NCBI GenBank assembly: GCA_951640195.1 | Contig: OX621175.1 | Location: 1,352,470 to 1,416,469, forward strand | Source: Porpolomopsis calyptriformis | Taxonomy: Eukaryota; Basidiomycota; Agaricomycetes; Agaricales; Hygrophoraceae | Length of the DNA: 64,000 nucleotides | Direction of reading: 5' to 3' | Part shown: in pieces, positions 12,429 to 24,239 of the stretch | Layout: each line of letters opens with the position of its first letter | Position numbering within the stretch: the stretch's first letter is position 1 | The notes under the pieces: model-generated | Databases searched by the model: none | What the model saw: the letters and a program-made list of their open reading frames with translations, nothing else | Told to the model about the DNA's origin: nothing | Made by a program: the position numbers and the translations under genes

Positions 12429-13370
12429 CGTGGATGATATGGGAAGAAGAGTACACCGGCTGAAGAACCAATGAGCTCAGCAGATGAAGGGAAAGACTGA
12501 ATTGGTATACCTGATACAAAGTATGTGACTAGGTGCACTCGGTTAGCAATAGATAAAAGCAAAAGAATAGGTATACCCTCACTCAGATGAAGGGAAAGGT
12601 TGTGGAGAAACGAACGTTTTGCCATCAGTATGTGGGGCGGGAGCTTTTAAAGGACAGCGGTGATCAGCCACAGTGGCTATCCAAGCTTCTCACCCCTTGC
12701 TGATGCCAAGCGAGGTTAACCATGTGGTAGAGGCCATATGACGTTCGCCAGGTGCCCAAATCGATTCATCATCCTCACAGGATAAAGCAAAGGCACGACT
12801 TTCACTGGGTCCTCCGTAAACACACTATTTCGTAAGGAAGAGAAAATCAGACGTGGAAGAATGAGAACGACGATGAGAAGACGGACAGGAGTAGGCGAAG
12901 ATACTCGGAAAAGACCGGCTGGAGGCTCGGTACTTCGATACCCCGAATCGCTTGGCGCACATTCGAGGAAATATGCGGACGGAGGAAGGCAAGACCGCAC
13001 ATGCCCTGAGAAGGACGGTATGTCATTGTCAAGTACCGTTGGCGAGGCCGAATCAATTGAATGACTCTTTGATCAATATCGGATCATATTGAAGGCTTAT
13101 CGTGGCCTCCAGAGAACGCCAAGATCAATGAGACAGATACCTTCGGCGAAGATGGAGAGTACACTTTCAAGTTCGATTAAGGGGAAGTGGACGTGGGCAC
13201 CATTTAGATCCTCGAGTGCTCTGCTTGACATAAGTGTGTCTGTACAACGACAGCGGAGCCGCTTGCCTGCCTGGCACCGTATAGACCGTGCAGTTCGTCG
13301 CGTTCAACCTGATGATGAACGCTGCTGCGTAAGTATGGCTTGTATCGATAATGCGTGACCGTGACTGTGA
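12429..13370. other. intergenic region with possible small plus-strand exons
   Basis: The 5' side of the minus-strand 249-aa gene and the promoter side of GPN2. Within it, 12,861-13,020 and 13,088-13,176 can be joined over a GTATGT...TTGAAG intron in a consistent phase, giving an Arg-rich stretch and a tail ending DTFGEDGEYTFKFD and TAA. Overlapping frames on both strands look almost as protein-like, so the gene model is unresolved. It might be a short independent gene whose stop lies about 195 bp before GPN2. Confidence 0.3.
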
Positions 13371-14536
13371 ATGCCTTTCGGAGAGGTTGTTTGTGGTTCG
13401 CCTGGTAGTGGGAAATCGACTTACTGCTACGGGAAACATCAGCTCTTCACCGCTCTTGGCCGCCCGATATCTATCGTTAATTTGGATCCAGCGAATGAAT
13501 CTATCCCCTATCCATGCGCCATTAATATCTCCTCTCTCATCACCCTGCCCGATGTAATGAACGAATTCGGTCTTGGACCGAACGGCGCCATGTTGTACTG
13601 CATGGAGTACCTGGAAGAGAACTACGATTGGCTGGAGAAGTCGTTAAAGGAACTTGGGAACGAGGCTTATGTCCTCTTTGATCTCCCCGGACAAGTTGAA
13701 CTCAGCACCAACCACGACAGTCTGCGAAGAATTGTGGACAAGTTGACAAAGAGTGGATTTCGGGTGCGTATCTTCTGCAAGTTCTAGTAAATTCACCAAA
13801 CACTCGTCTAGCTGGCTGCTGTTCATCTCTGCGACTCACACTATGTTACCGACGCTTCGAAATATATATCAGTCCTTTTGCTTTCCCTGCGAACCATGCT
13901 GCACCTCGAGCTACCCCATATCAATGTGCTATCCAAAGTCGATCTAATAACTCAGTACGGTGATTTGGGTAAGTGATATGCCACTTCTCAGCTCTGAGGC
14001 TCAATGAATGCCTAGACTTCAATCTGGATTTCTACACCGAGGTTCAGGACTTGTCGTATCTCGAGAATGCCCTTTCCTCATCATCACCTCGCCACACTGC
14101 GCTCAATATGGCTATCATTTCATTGATAGAAGATTACAGTCTTATCGGTTTCGAGACACTGGCGGTAGAGGTACCCCGTCGACCGATCTCTGCTTTCCCG
14201 TTGAACTAATGGCGCGTACTACAGGACAAGCATTCAATGTTGCATCTGACGCGCGCCATTGATCGTGCGACAGGATATGTGTTTTTGCCTCCAGCTGGTA
14301 CCCCTGGTCCACCAGATGCAATAGATCAAAGTGCCGCACCTTCTACATCTCGTCCTAACGTGTTTGCCCTGCTTTCAACGGCTGCAGGGCCCGTTCGCGG
14401 ACAACGTAGCGACGTGCGAGACGTCCAGGAGAGGTGGGCGGACGAACGGGAGGCCTGGGATGCTTTCGAGAGAGTTCAGTGGAGGAAGGAGGGTGAGATG
14501 AGCCGCGAAGAGACGACTTCATCCCAAATCACGTGA
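13371..14536 (+). CDS. GPN2: GPN-loop GTPase 2
   Basis: Four exons: 13371-13763, 13812-13968, 14016-14170 and 14225-14536, with introns of 47-54 nt; the sum is 339 codons including the stop. GPN GTPases act in assembly and nuclear import of RNA polymerase II and III, with GPN1 and GPN3 as relatives. Seen in order: the P-loop [11 protein letters not shown] near residue 9; NLDPANE; the Gly-Pro-Asn loop [15 protein letters not shown] that names the family; the DLPGQVEL switch; [11 protein letters not shown]; the NKxD-equivalent LSKVDL; and [20 protein letters not shown], specific to GPN2. The C-terminal ~70 residues are charged and variable. The start is the first ATG, seven residues before the G1 motif, slightly shorter than in animals. 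Confidence 0.93.
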
Positions 14537-14617
14537 TTGTATTGAGGGCCGGCTTCATAGCACTAGAGATATGACACGTCGAAATTTACTCGAGAAAAAA
14601 CATATTCGTTGATCATT

Positions 14618-17600
14618 ATGAAACTCAAAGAAATACACAGGACCTCCACCTTTGCGTGGTCACCAACACCGTCTATCCCCTTTTTAGCTACGGGAACAGT
14701 CGCCGGTGCACTCGATGAATCCTTTAGTAACGAAAGCAAGCTGGAAATATGGGCACCAGACTTTCTAGACAAGCACGAGTTCGATCTAGGCGGGGAAGAC
14801 CAGCACGGACCAAAGGGTATCGTCTTAGATACCGCCAGGTTCTTATGTTTGCCATAAGATGTTATCTTTCCAACTTCTGAATTGTCGGGGCCACAGATTT
14901 AATCGTCTTGCTTGGGGCTATGTTGAAGGTACACGCCCGCGTGGGGTTATTGCAGCAGGCATGGAGAATGGAGAACTCGCACTTTGGGATCCTTCTAAAA
15001 TTCTTGCCGCCTCAGAGTGTGTTATCCCCTGCCTTTTTTTTATTACTTAAATGTCTAACATCCCGGACACAGAGTATCCGAGTCACTGATTCTGCGGAAT
15101 ACAATCCACACGGGTCCTATCCGAGGACTCGACTTTAATCCCATACAAACCAGCTTACTCTCTTCAGGTGGAGTCAACGGCGAGGTAAACGCTTCTTCTC
15201 TTCTACACACTCTCGACTCACCCTGGTACAAAATAGGTTTACATCTGGGATCTTAAAGACCCCGGGAAACCATACTCTCCAACCCCCGGATCGCGCAGTA
15301 CTAAGTTGGATGAAATGACTTCGGTTGCATGGAATCGACAGGTCCCATCTGTTTTGGCGGGCGCTAGCACCACAGGGTACACCATTGTTTGGGACTTGCG
15401 TGGAAAGCGAGAGGTTGTGGCTCTCGCTTATGGAGGAGGCACTGGTACGATGTCCGGTCCGGGCGGAGCCGGCGGTGGGCTGGCTGTTGGTGGACGACGC
15501 GGAATGAGCGCAATTGCATGGCATCCCGATAATGTTCGTTCTCGGTGATATTTCTTGCTTGCAGACGTTTACACTATCGCCATAGGCAACTAGACTTGTC
15601 ACTGCCTCTGAGGACGACACCTCCCCCATCATCATGGTCTGGGATCTCCGAAACGCTCGTGCTCCAGAAAGGGTACGGGTTTCCTAGATAACTTATCCAT
15701 ACTTGACTGATAGCGGCACAGATTCTTACCGGACATGAAAAAGGGGTCCTATCTCTTTCATGGTGTAAGCAAGATGCCGACTTGCTCCTCTCATGTGGGA
15801 AAGACAATCGTGCATTGTGCTGGAACCCTCAGACATCAGAAATTATTGGCGAGGTCAGAACATCACATGACTAGTGTGACCAATACTCAATCATTATCTC
15901 AGCTCCCATCGGCGGACAATTGGGCATTCCAAGTTGAATGGTGCCCGCGTAACCCTGACCTTCTTGCCACAGCCTTTTTCGACGGCACAATTGGCATCCA
16001 CTCCATCCAGTCTACTAACGAGTCTTCCAGTGCCGCCATCTCGGATGCCGCCCCCCCAGCCGACGGGGCAGATATATTTAACGTTCCCGGATTCTCACGT
16101 AGCAACCAGGGTACACTTTCCCTCAAGCAACCACCCAAATGGCTTCGCCGTCCTGCTTCGAATTCCTTCGGATTTGGCGGGAGATTGGTGACAGTTTCGA
16201 ATTTACAGTCTGCTCAGGGAAAGACTCAGGCTAGCTCCGTACGCTTGCGCAAACTCTCCACAGAAAAGGATTTCGTGAAGCGTGCAAGCAGACTTCAGGT
16301 TGCGATCGAGGGACAGACATTGAATGCCTTTGCAGAAGAGCGACGTGGGGAAGATTCACAAGGAAGTGACCCTACCGTAGGTTGGGAAGCGTTGTTGAGC
16401 TTATTCAAGGTGGACTCGAGAGACGAACTGGTAACTTTGCTTGGGTTCTCAAAGGCGGAGACTGCCGCTCGCGTTGCCGAAGCCGTCGAACAATTGAAGT
16501 CTATCGCTGCGGAGAATGCTCGTACGAAGTCTTCAGCCGTCGGGGATGTCGCGGAAGGGAAGCCGCATGAGCCCGTCGTATCTTTTGCTGAGCCGGAGTC
16601 ACAAGAGTTTCCTTCGTCTAGTAGTGATATCGAGGCCGACGACCTGAACCCAAGCGCTGCCGTTGAGAGAACACCTTCGGAGGTGAGCGCTAGTGCATCC
16701 GATGCAACAAGCGCTGCCCGACTTGCAGATGGCGAGTCTACAACCACCGCTAGCTTATTTGGTGACGATAATCTGCTTGGCATCCCACAAGCCGACACTG
16801 GTGCGGACTTCTTTAGCACCATAAACATCGGCCAAACGGATAGCGACGAGTCGCAGCAAGTTCATGTCCCCCATCATAATTATGGACTCGATTCTTCTGT
16901 GGCTGCGACCATTGGATCAGGCCCCTCGTCTGTCGCATCCGAGACAACGAAAAGCAATTATTTCAGGATCTATCCCGAGGACGAATCGGAGACTGATCAG
17001 TTGATCACCAAGGCACTGGTCCTTGGTGACTTTGAATCATCAGTATCGTTGTGCTTGTCTTCAGGCCGTTTCGCCGATGCGATATTGTTGGCCGTAAAAG
17101 GGGGGCCGGATTTGTTATTGCGCACTCAAAAGATTTATTTCGAACGGCGAACGACTTCTCTGCCTTATCTACGGCTTCTCCAGTCTATCGTAACAAACGA
17201 TTTAGCTGATATCGTGCAGAGCGCAGATTTACACGACTGGCGAGAGATCTTTGTCGTGCTCTGCACGTTTGCGAGCCACGACGAGTTTCCCAGTCTGGCT
17301 GAGCAGCTTGGCAATCGCCTCGAATTCCAGTCTACCCTTTTGAAATCCTCTCGCGAGCCTGATGCTGCGATACGGTCCCATGAGTTTAGGAAATACGCGA
17401 CTCTTACGTATCTTGCTTCGGGTCGCCTAGAGAGACTGGTTAATATCTGGATAGAAGAACTGGGAGAAGAAGAAAATTGCATCATCTCGGATGAAAAACA
17501 ACAGGACATTTCTCGATTCACCGCTCATGCCCATGCTCTGCAGACGTTCATCGAGAAAGTTACAGTCTTCAGGTCTGCCGTTAAATACAATGATCCAGAC

Positions 17601-19449
17601 CTCTCGAAGACTACCAGCGAGGACGCTATTGCGAAAACATACAAATTATCTGGCTTATATGATCGTTATTTCGAGTATGCTGACCTCCTGGCGAGCCAAG
17701 GACTGTTACGGGAGGGTGTCGCGTTTTTGCGGTTGACACCTCCGGATTACAACGGCTCTGTCAGTCGACCTATGGTGGATTTCCGTGACAGGAGAGATCG
17801 ACTGCTTGCGGCTGTGAAGAACATTCCGGCTCCTTCTGTTGCTAGCAGTACCCCTCAAGTTTCTTCAGCAAGCCTAGGATACCAATACTCTGGTTATGCG
17901 AGTCTTTCACAGCCACGAGTACAGCCCGATACCAGCCAGCCATCTTCTGTATATGCTCCTAGTGCATCTGGTGCTCCGAGCCACCCTTCGTATGCACCGA
18001 GTCAGCCAGCTACTTATTCTCAGCAGACCCAGTATCGACCTGTCGAGCCCACATATAGTGCCTATGTACCCCCCTCATCATTGACACAACCTCAACATCT
18101 TCAGCCACCCACCGCACCGAGCACGTTGCAACCACCTCGGTATACCAATAGTCCATCTGCTCCTGGTGCCACTGCACCGTCCGCACCGCCGCCAATAAAA
18201 CGTCAGGAGAACGGCGGCTGGAACGATGCTCCCCCCCCTTTGATAAATAAAGACCGTCGTACTCCCGCAGCCTTGCCTATTAACAAACCTGCCGCCATCA
18301 CCACACCATTCCCAAATGCAGCCGCAACGACACCAGGCTCGCCTAGCCTCTCAGCTGGGGGCTCCCCTTACATGGCACCAACCCCTGCGGCGTTGCCACC
18401 GCCCCCACGGCCTGGAAGTGGGCAGGCTCGCCTGCCTCCCCCTCCCCCTCCTCAGGCGATGCGTACACAAGGTCCTCCTGTGGGTTCCTATCCATCCCAG
18501 GTCGGAGGACCCGCACGACCTCCATCGCATCCCCAGAATTTCCCTCCCCCAGTCCGGCTCATGTCACCTCAAAGTCAAAGTCATGTTGGACAGCCCGCGC
18601 CTAGTCAGTATGCAGCTCCACCTCCTCGTGGTCCACTTCAGGGACAGACCCCCCCTCCTGGTGCTTATGCGCGCCAAGCGGTTGCTCCTGGACCTCCCCC
18701 GCACTCTCTTCCTCCTGGTGTCGGAGCCCTCCATCCTCGTACATCATCGCCCCTTGGGCAACCTGGACCTTATAGTGGCGGACCATCTTCTATCCAGCCC
18801 TCGCCTTATGGCCCCCCTGGCGTGGGACGGGCTGGTCCTCCTCAACCCCCGCATGGAGGCCCTCCTGGTAGTACGAATGCCCCCCCGCCCGCGGGCCAGC
18901 CAATTGCGGCTGTCTCGCTTGCGCAAAGAGGCCCGCCCCCTCCAAAATATCGTGAGTCTATCATTCATACGTTTAACCATGAAGCCATTGACTGATTTGC
19001 CTTGCAGCACCCGGGGATCGGAGCCACATTTTGGACTCTGCAAGACCGGTGTATAATATTATTTCAGAACAATTGACTCGTTTGAGACAAGCCACCCCGG
19101 TAAATCCTGTTCCTTTCGGTCATTGATAATGCGCTTCTGACCATACCCTTTTTAGCCTCAACAGCAACGCGTTGTAGACGACCTGGAACGCCGAATCAAT
19201 CTCCTCTTTGACGCTTTGAACTGTGACACGCTTTCGACGTACGTTGTTGAGCAGCTTATTGTTCTGACAAGAGGTATATTCTTCCGAGTGATACTGGATT
19301 CACAGGCTAACCATTTACTCACAGCAATGGAATCCCATGACCGCCAAGCCGCATTGGCGATCCACGTCGATCTTCTAACGCGAGGGTCACAAACTGACGA
19401 CATTGGATTGTGGATGTCGGCAATTAAGCAACTCATTATGCGTTTATAG
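14618..19449 (+). CDS. SEC31: COPII outer-coat protein Sec31
   Basis: Multi-exon gene of about 1,400 residues. Sec31 with Sec13 forms the outer cage of COPII vesicles leaving the ER and stimulates the Sar1 GTPase. The start [16 protein letters not shown] is the classic Sec31 N-terminus and opens a WD40 propeller (to about 16,030) split by several short introns. An uninterrupted exon from about 15,850 to 18,954 then carries the alpha-solenoid (ACE1-type, around [20 protein letters not shown]) and a long Pro/Gln/Gly-rich linker (about 17,820-18,940) that in the family contacts Sec23/Sar1. After introns at 18,954 and around 19,100, the C-terminal helical domain appears ([32 protein letters not shown]). 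An ATG nine bases upstream is less likely as the start because family proteins begin MKLKEI. Confidence 0.93.
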
Positions 19450-19976
19450 CCGTGAACAAGCTGTGGGTCTAGATAAATGAATGGAGTGTAATCCGTGCGA
19501 TAAAACGTCCTTTTCTGAATCTATTCATCATTAGAGTAGCGAGTATTGATCAGACGCTGTTGGTGTTCACTCCGGTCCTGGAGTAGGACACCAGCATGAC
19601 GAGGATAGGTGAGATGGAAATGATGGATAACGAGGGGCAGGTGATTCCTAAAAATCTTAGACCTTACCCATCTTCCAGCCTCCATCACCGTCGCCGATAA
19701 TGTAGGGCTAATTCCATCTGAGCCATGGGGCTTGACCATTACCGCCCGGGGTCAAGATTGACTATCACTGCGCGTCTTATGGGGATTCGACGCGCCGTGA
19801 TAGTTTCAGTGGAATGGGGTTTGCGGCAAGGGTGCGTATGACTGTATTATTTGTTGAAATTGTCGATTTACCTCGAGTGAGGCATTCCTCTGAATCCTAC
19901 GGACAGATTTATCCAGAATGGGAAAGGTTGGTTTGGGCGCTTATCACTTAATCGCTTTATCATCTTTACCCTCATC
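19450..19976. other. intergenic region upstream of the NLR-like gene
   Basis: About 530 bp between the SEC31 stop and the inferred NLR start. Short frames only. Nothing with splice-supported coding potential is visible. Confidence 0.5.
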
Positions 19977-22900
19977 ATGTCCAGCAACCTTCATGTAAAA
20001 GACAGTACATTCAATTCGCCTGGACGTGATCAAATCACTATCAATCAGTCGACCGTCGTTAACCACTACGATGTTCATACCGCTCAAGCGCCAGGTTAGT
20101 GAGTTCGGTATTAAGTAGTTTTCAATGGGAAGATATCCTCTCTTCTCTGCCATCTTGTTCGTATTTTGTTTGTGGTCCTTCTGACCATTTTTGCGCTTGT
20201 ATCCTAGGTCAAGGGAATGCCAACCAACCGGAACCACCACGGCGCATTAACGACGCTCCTGTTGATCGCCTCTCGGTTCATTTTACCGGGAGACAAAAAG
20301 ATTTGGATTTTTTAACGAAGGCGTTGAACAACCGCCGTGGCGATTTACCAAGCCGTTGTGCTATTTACGGCATGCCGGGGATAGGGAAAACGCAGTTATT
20401 ATTGCAGTATGCAAAAATATCATTCGATCAGCGCCAGTACTCGCACATATTTTGGACCTCGGCTACCAGCGTCGATAAACTGTGTCAAGGGTTCTCTAAC
20501 ATTCTTGATCTTGTCGACCATCGTTCTGGCTATCTTCAGGACCACAGCGCGAAATTAACGTCAGCAAGACTTTGGTTGGAAGGGTGGCACGGAGGTGGCG
20601 ACATCGACTGGCTTCTCATCCTCGATAACGTTCACCGCGATGTCCTAGACTTTCTTTACACGTATCTGCCTCGCAGAAGTCAGCGAGGCGACATCCTTTT
20701 CACCACACGGACTGTTGGAGTCGCCGAGGCTTTAGTGAAGGCGGCCGGAGAGCAGTATCCAACACTCGAGCTCAAGGCCCTTGACCTACAAGAGACGGCT
20801 AAACTTCTTGTTGAAGATGCAGGTCTCGATTCAGAAACAGAAACATTGAACCAAGCAGAAAAATTAGTGAAATGCGTTGGTCTTCTGCCTCTTGCCGTCA
20901 TTCACGCTGGGTCGTACATGAAAAAAACTGGTACCACTATCAACGGTATGCTTGAGTTATACAACAATAAACATAAAATAGAAGTAAGTTCATATCTCTG
21001 ATCGTTAGGTGAAACTCGAATGTTTATCTACCCAACAGGTGATCCAGTGGGAGAATAACCTAACTCCTTACGAGGAGCTGTCGGTAGCGGCCACATTCAA
21101 CAACCAGTTTGGCCAATTGAACCAGGAATCTTACGATATCAGTAATCTCTTGAATGTCCTCTCGTTCCTCGATCCTGAAAACATTCCGTTAGAAATGATC
21201 ACTAAGGGGGCCGCAGCGCTGCCGTACTTACTGGAGGAACCATTGCCACTTACTTCAGCCTTTTCAACATCCTCCTCTGCCTCTCCGCCCCCTCCGTTAT
21301 CCCCACGCTCATTACCCAAGCCTACTTTCCTTCAAAAGTTGAAACAAAAGAGCTTGCAAAGAGGGTCCAAAGTTCGCCGCACGAAAAGCCAACCCGACAT
21401 CCTCCCACCCTCTCCCATATCTTCAGAACTACACTCGTTGGTTTCTCTCATCCTCTCGCCCATCCAATTTCAGAAAGCCGTACAAAAGCTTCACGACCTA
21501 TCTCTTGTCGAACATCGATCCCATATTGGAGGATCTTCATTATGGATTCATGATCTGATCCAATTCATGGCACAAGAATCTGCGAAGACAAAGGAAACAC
21601 ATCAAGAGTGGCTCCAATTATCCATCTTACTTGTCTATCACGCCTTCCAACACATCGAAGATCCTCAATCGCCACGGTCGTGGGCCGAATGCGAGCAGTT
21701 CATACCACACTTTCGATCCTTAAATCGAGCATGGAACGAAGCATATGGCATGAGCGTCGAACTATGCGAGGCCATGACCAAGATTGGAATTTATTTGGAG
21801 AGCCGAGGACGATTGGATGAGGCCGAGAAGCTGTGCAAACAGCCACTTGAAGTGAGAGAGAAGCTGCTGGGACCGGATCACCTCGACACGCTTGACTCAG
21901 TGAATGCCCTTGCACATGTTTATTGGTCGCAAGGGCGGTATGCCGAGGCCGAGTTGCTCTATGAGCGTGCTTTAGCTGGCAGGACGAAGTATCTTGGAAC
22001 CAAACACCCTGACACCCTGATGTCGGCATTTGGCCTTGCAGTCGTTTATCAGTGGAAAGGATTGTATAATGCGGCGGAGAAACTGCATAAGGTCGTGCTA
22101 ACCAGCAGGGAGGGGGATCTGGGGGTTGGTCATCCGGATATACTCGAGTCGATGAAGGAGCTTGGACATCTGTATTGGTGGGAAGGACGATACGAGGAAG
22201 CGGAAGCATTACACAGTGAAGTGTTAGCCAACAGACAGCAGTATCTAGGACCCGACCACCTGACCACGCTCAAGTCGTTGAACAACCTCGGACTTGTATA
22301 TTGGTCGCAAGGACGGTACAAGGAGGCAGAGGCACTGCATGAGAAAGCTTTAGCCACCAGGAAGGACGACCTGGGATCCGATCACCCAGACACCTTGGTG
22401 TCAATGGGCAACCTCGCACGTCTTTATTGCTCGCAGGGACGGTACGACGAAGCAAAGTCGCTACACCAGCAGGTGTTAACCACCAGGGAGAAGTATCTTG
22501 GGCTCGACCATCCTCGCACGCTCCACTCTGTGGACAATCTCTCACTTGTGTGGTGGGGGAAAGGACGGTATGATGAGGCGGAGAGACTGCAAAAGCGAGC
22601 ATTGGCTGGCAGAGAACGGCATTTGGTGGCTGATCATCCAGATACGCTTGAATCAATAAACAACCTCGGACTTGTTTATTTGTCACAGAACCGGTATAAC
22701 GAGGCAGCGGAATTGCTTAAGCGCGCAGTGGCCGGAAGGACGGAACGTCTAGGGGCTGGTCACCCAGCCACGCTCGACTCAATGCACAATCTGGCATGCG
22801 TTTATCAGGCTCAAGGACGGTACGATACGGCTTCTGCGCTTTACACAGAGACCTTGGCTGGTCAAAAGAACCGTCTTGGGGGTGGCCACCCAGACACACT

Positions 22901-23009
22901 GAAGACGGCAGAAAACCTCGCGAATCTCCATCAGTTACAGGCACGGTATTATGACGCAGACACAGACAAGGAAGCGATTGTTAATGACAGGCTAGAGATC
23001 GATCGTTGA
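19977..23009 (+). CDS. NLR-like STAND protein: NB-ARC NTPase, winged helix and TPR sensor
   Basis: Three exons: 19977-20094, 20208-20983 and 21039-23009, which sum exactly to 955 codons including the stop. Fungal NLR-like proteins act as intracellular switches in non-self recognition and programmed cell death. The first exon encodes a short N-terminus, MSSNLHVKDSTFNSPGRDQI..., with a G-R-D-Q-I motif in place of a folded effector domain. Next are the NB-ARC entry (VHFTGRQKDLDFL), Walker A GMPGIGKTQL, Walker B WLLILDN, sensor LFTTR, and the GLPLA-like LLPLAVIHAGSY. A winged-helix-like region ends LVEHRSHIGGSSLWIHDL and is interrupted by a Ser/Pro-rich linker. About ten TPR units of 42 residues (kinesin-light-chain type) fill the C-terminus. 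It is convergent with the RdRP-helicase gene, 195 bp away. Similar TPR units lie inside the transposon further right. Confidence 0.85.
21742..22999 (+). repeat. 126-bp coding tandem repeats (about ten TPR units)
   Basis: The C-terminal half of the NLR-like gene is built of 42-residue units. The consensus is a Leu/Val/Tyr helix, then QGRYDEAE, then ALAGR, then LG.DHPDTL. The first and last units are degenerate. Unit length and wording match the decayed repeats at 24,240-25,440. Such near-identical repeats tend to expand and contract by recombination. Confidence 0.8.
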
Positions 23010-23204
23010 AGGACTATATTTCGTATTGTTGATTTACACTCATTCTCTCCACTTCAGTACGAGCGATACTCATCGGTAAGATAAGTGCGACATATTTTGT
23101 GATTCGTTGTACATCATTAAACAAGTAGATCCATGCAGTATAGTGCGAATTATAGCAAACGAATAACATCCATAAGACTGGTGTGGGTCTGAGCGATTAA
23201 GGGT
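23010..23204. other. short convergent 3' intergenic region
   Basis: About 195 bp separating the NLR stop (+) from the RdRP-helicase stop (-). It can hold only 3' UTRs; no gene is seen. Confidence 0.5.
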
Positions 23205-23807
23205 TCAGGGACTTGGAGGTGGTTCTATCTTAACTTCTGTGCATGATTCGATGGCCCGTTTCCATAGTGCACTCGTTCCAGTCATGGTACTTCGATCTCC
23301 AACGATGATCAAAGCAATTTTCGCCCGAGTCCACATCACGTTTAGCCTTCTCGCGTCTTCGACAAACCCGAGGTCACCAATAATATTGCATCGGACGGTG
23401 GAAAAGATGATAATGTCCGACTCCCTTCCTTGAAAGGAGTCGATGGTGAAACAATCAACCCCAGATGGCACCGTGCTTTGAAGTAGTTTGAGTTGTTTAG
23501 TATAGGGGGTCAAGACCGTGATTTTAAAAGAGGTTCGAGCGCTTTCGCCGGAGAGCATAGGTATAATGTAGCGGATCAATTCTGCCTGGCCGCTGTTACT
23601 TTTTGATCGACCACCCATATCCTCTTCAGATGAACATTGGATAAACACGGTTGGGATAACCAAGCCATCTTCCTTCGGCCATGGGAAACTCGACTGTGTA
23701 AGTGGTCCCAACACTTCCGCGCTGTTTTGGATACCTGTTTGAAGTTTACCCTCGTAAAATTCCTGAGATGGAAAGCTAGCAAGTTCTTTCGGAAAGCGGT
23801 ATTGAAT
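23205..23807 (-). CDS. last exon of the RdRP-helicase gene: SF1 helicase motifs IV-VI
   Basis: About 200 residues, from IQYRFPKELASFPSQEFYEG to EPPPSP and TGA. Seen: the QYRFP entry of the second RecA domain, motif IV-like ITVLTPYTKQLKLL, motif V FTIDSFQGRESDIIIFSTVR, and motif VI ARRLNVMWTRAK, all diagnostic of UPF1-like SF1 helicases (AAA_12). It begins at a TTGTCAG splice acceptor and has no ATG of its own at a sensible place. The exon ending at 31,897 stops at ...RRTMLN followed by a GTAGGT donor. Joined, the two give TMLN-IQYRFP, matching the family's MLDVQYRFP, so this is the terminal exon of the gene at 31,897-37,516. The ~8.1-kb intron between them contains a transposon. Whether the long intron is still spliced cannot be told from sequence. 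Confidence 0.85.
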   Translation of the reverse strand: MQYRFPKELASFPSQEFYEGKLQTGIQNSAEVLGPLTQSSFPWPKEDGLVIPTVFIQCSSEEDMGGRSKSNSGQAELIRYIIPMLSGESARTSFKITVLTPYTKQLKLLQSTVPSGVDCFTIDSFQGRESDIIIFSTVRCNIIGDLGFVEDARRLNVMWTRAKIALIIVGDRSTMTGTSALWKRAIESCTEVKIEPPPSP

Positions 23808-23901
23808 CTGACAAGACAAATTTTATGAAGGGCGGTATCGGACAAAAACATTTACTTGCCGCGGTGTAAATTTATTTGCCGATTGTGTAATTTATTCGGA
23901 G

Positions 23902-24200
23902 AACATCCTGTGAACCTTCCAAAATCTTGACAAACTTACCAAGATACGTCCGATTTTTCGTCGATTTCCAGAAAGATTTCAAGATTTCCAAAAGATCCGT
24001 CGAAATCTCCAGCCATGTCACTACAACTCTTCACAGCGTTTGCTGAACTTCCCGGGAAAATCCTATAACTTTACCAGACATCAGCGCAAACCTTCCGCAA
24101 AGTTTATCAAACTTCCCGGAAAGGTCAGTTAAACTTCCAGTGCAGTTGATGAAACTTTCCGCAACATCCACAAACTTCCCGCACAGTTGGCCAGGACTTC
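23902..24200. repeat. left subterminal repeat array of the transposon
   Basis: Repeated short motifs such as TTTATCAAACTTCCCGG, AAACTTCC and CTTCCGC recur at irregular spacing. They are the inverted counterparts of the right-end array. Subterminal arrays of this kind usually bind the transposase. Confidence 0.65.
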
Positions 24201-24239
24201 CACGCACGCCCTTTCAAGTCACAAGGATGATTCGATGAG

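Noticed and set aside
18316..19056. 246-codon ORF overlapping SEC31
   Set aside because: A shifted-frame shadow of the proline-rich linker, whose repetitive codons leave other frames open.
19521..19739. 72-codon minus-strand ORF between SEC31 and the NLR gene
   Set aside because: No motif, no good start context or introns, and composition like random intergenic DNA.
21742..22999. Tandem repeats as a CRISPR-like array
   Set aside because: The 126-bp periodic units are protein-coding TPR repeats, without conserved repeats separated by unique spacers, in a eukaryotic genome.
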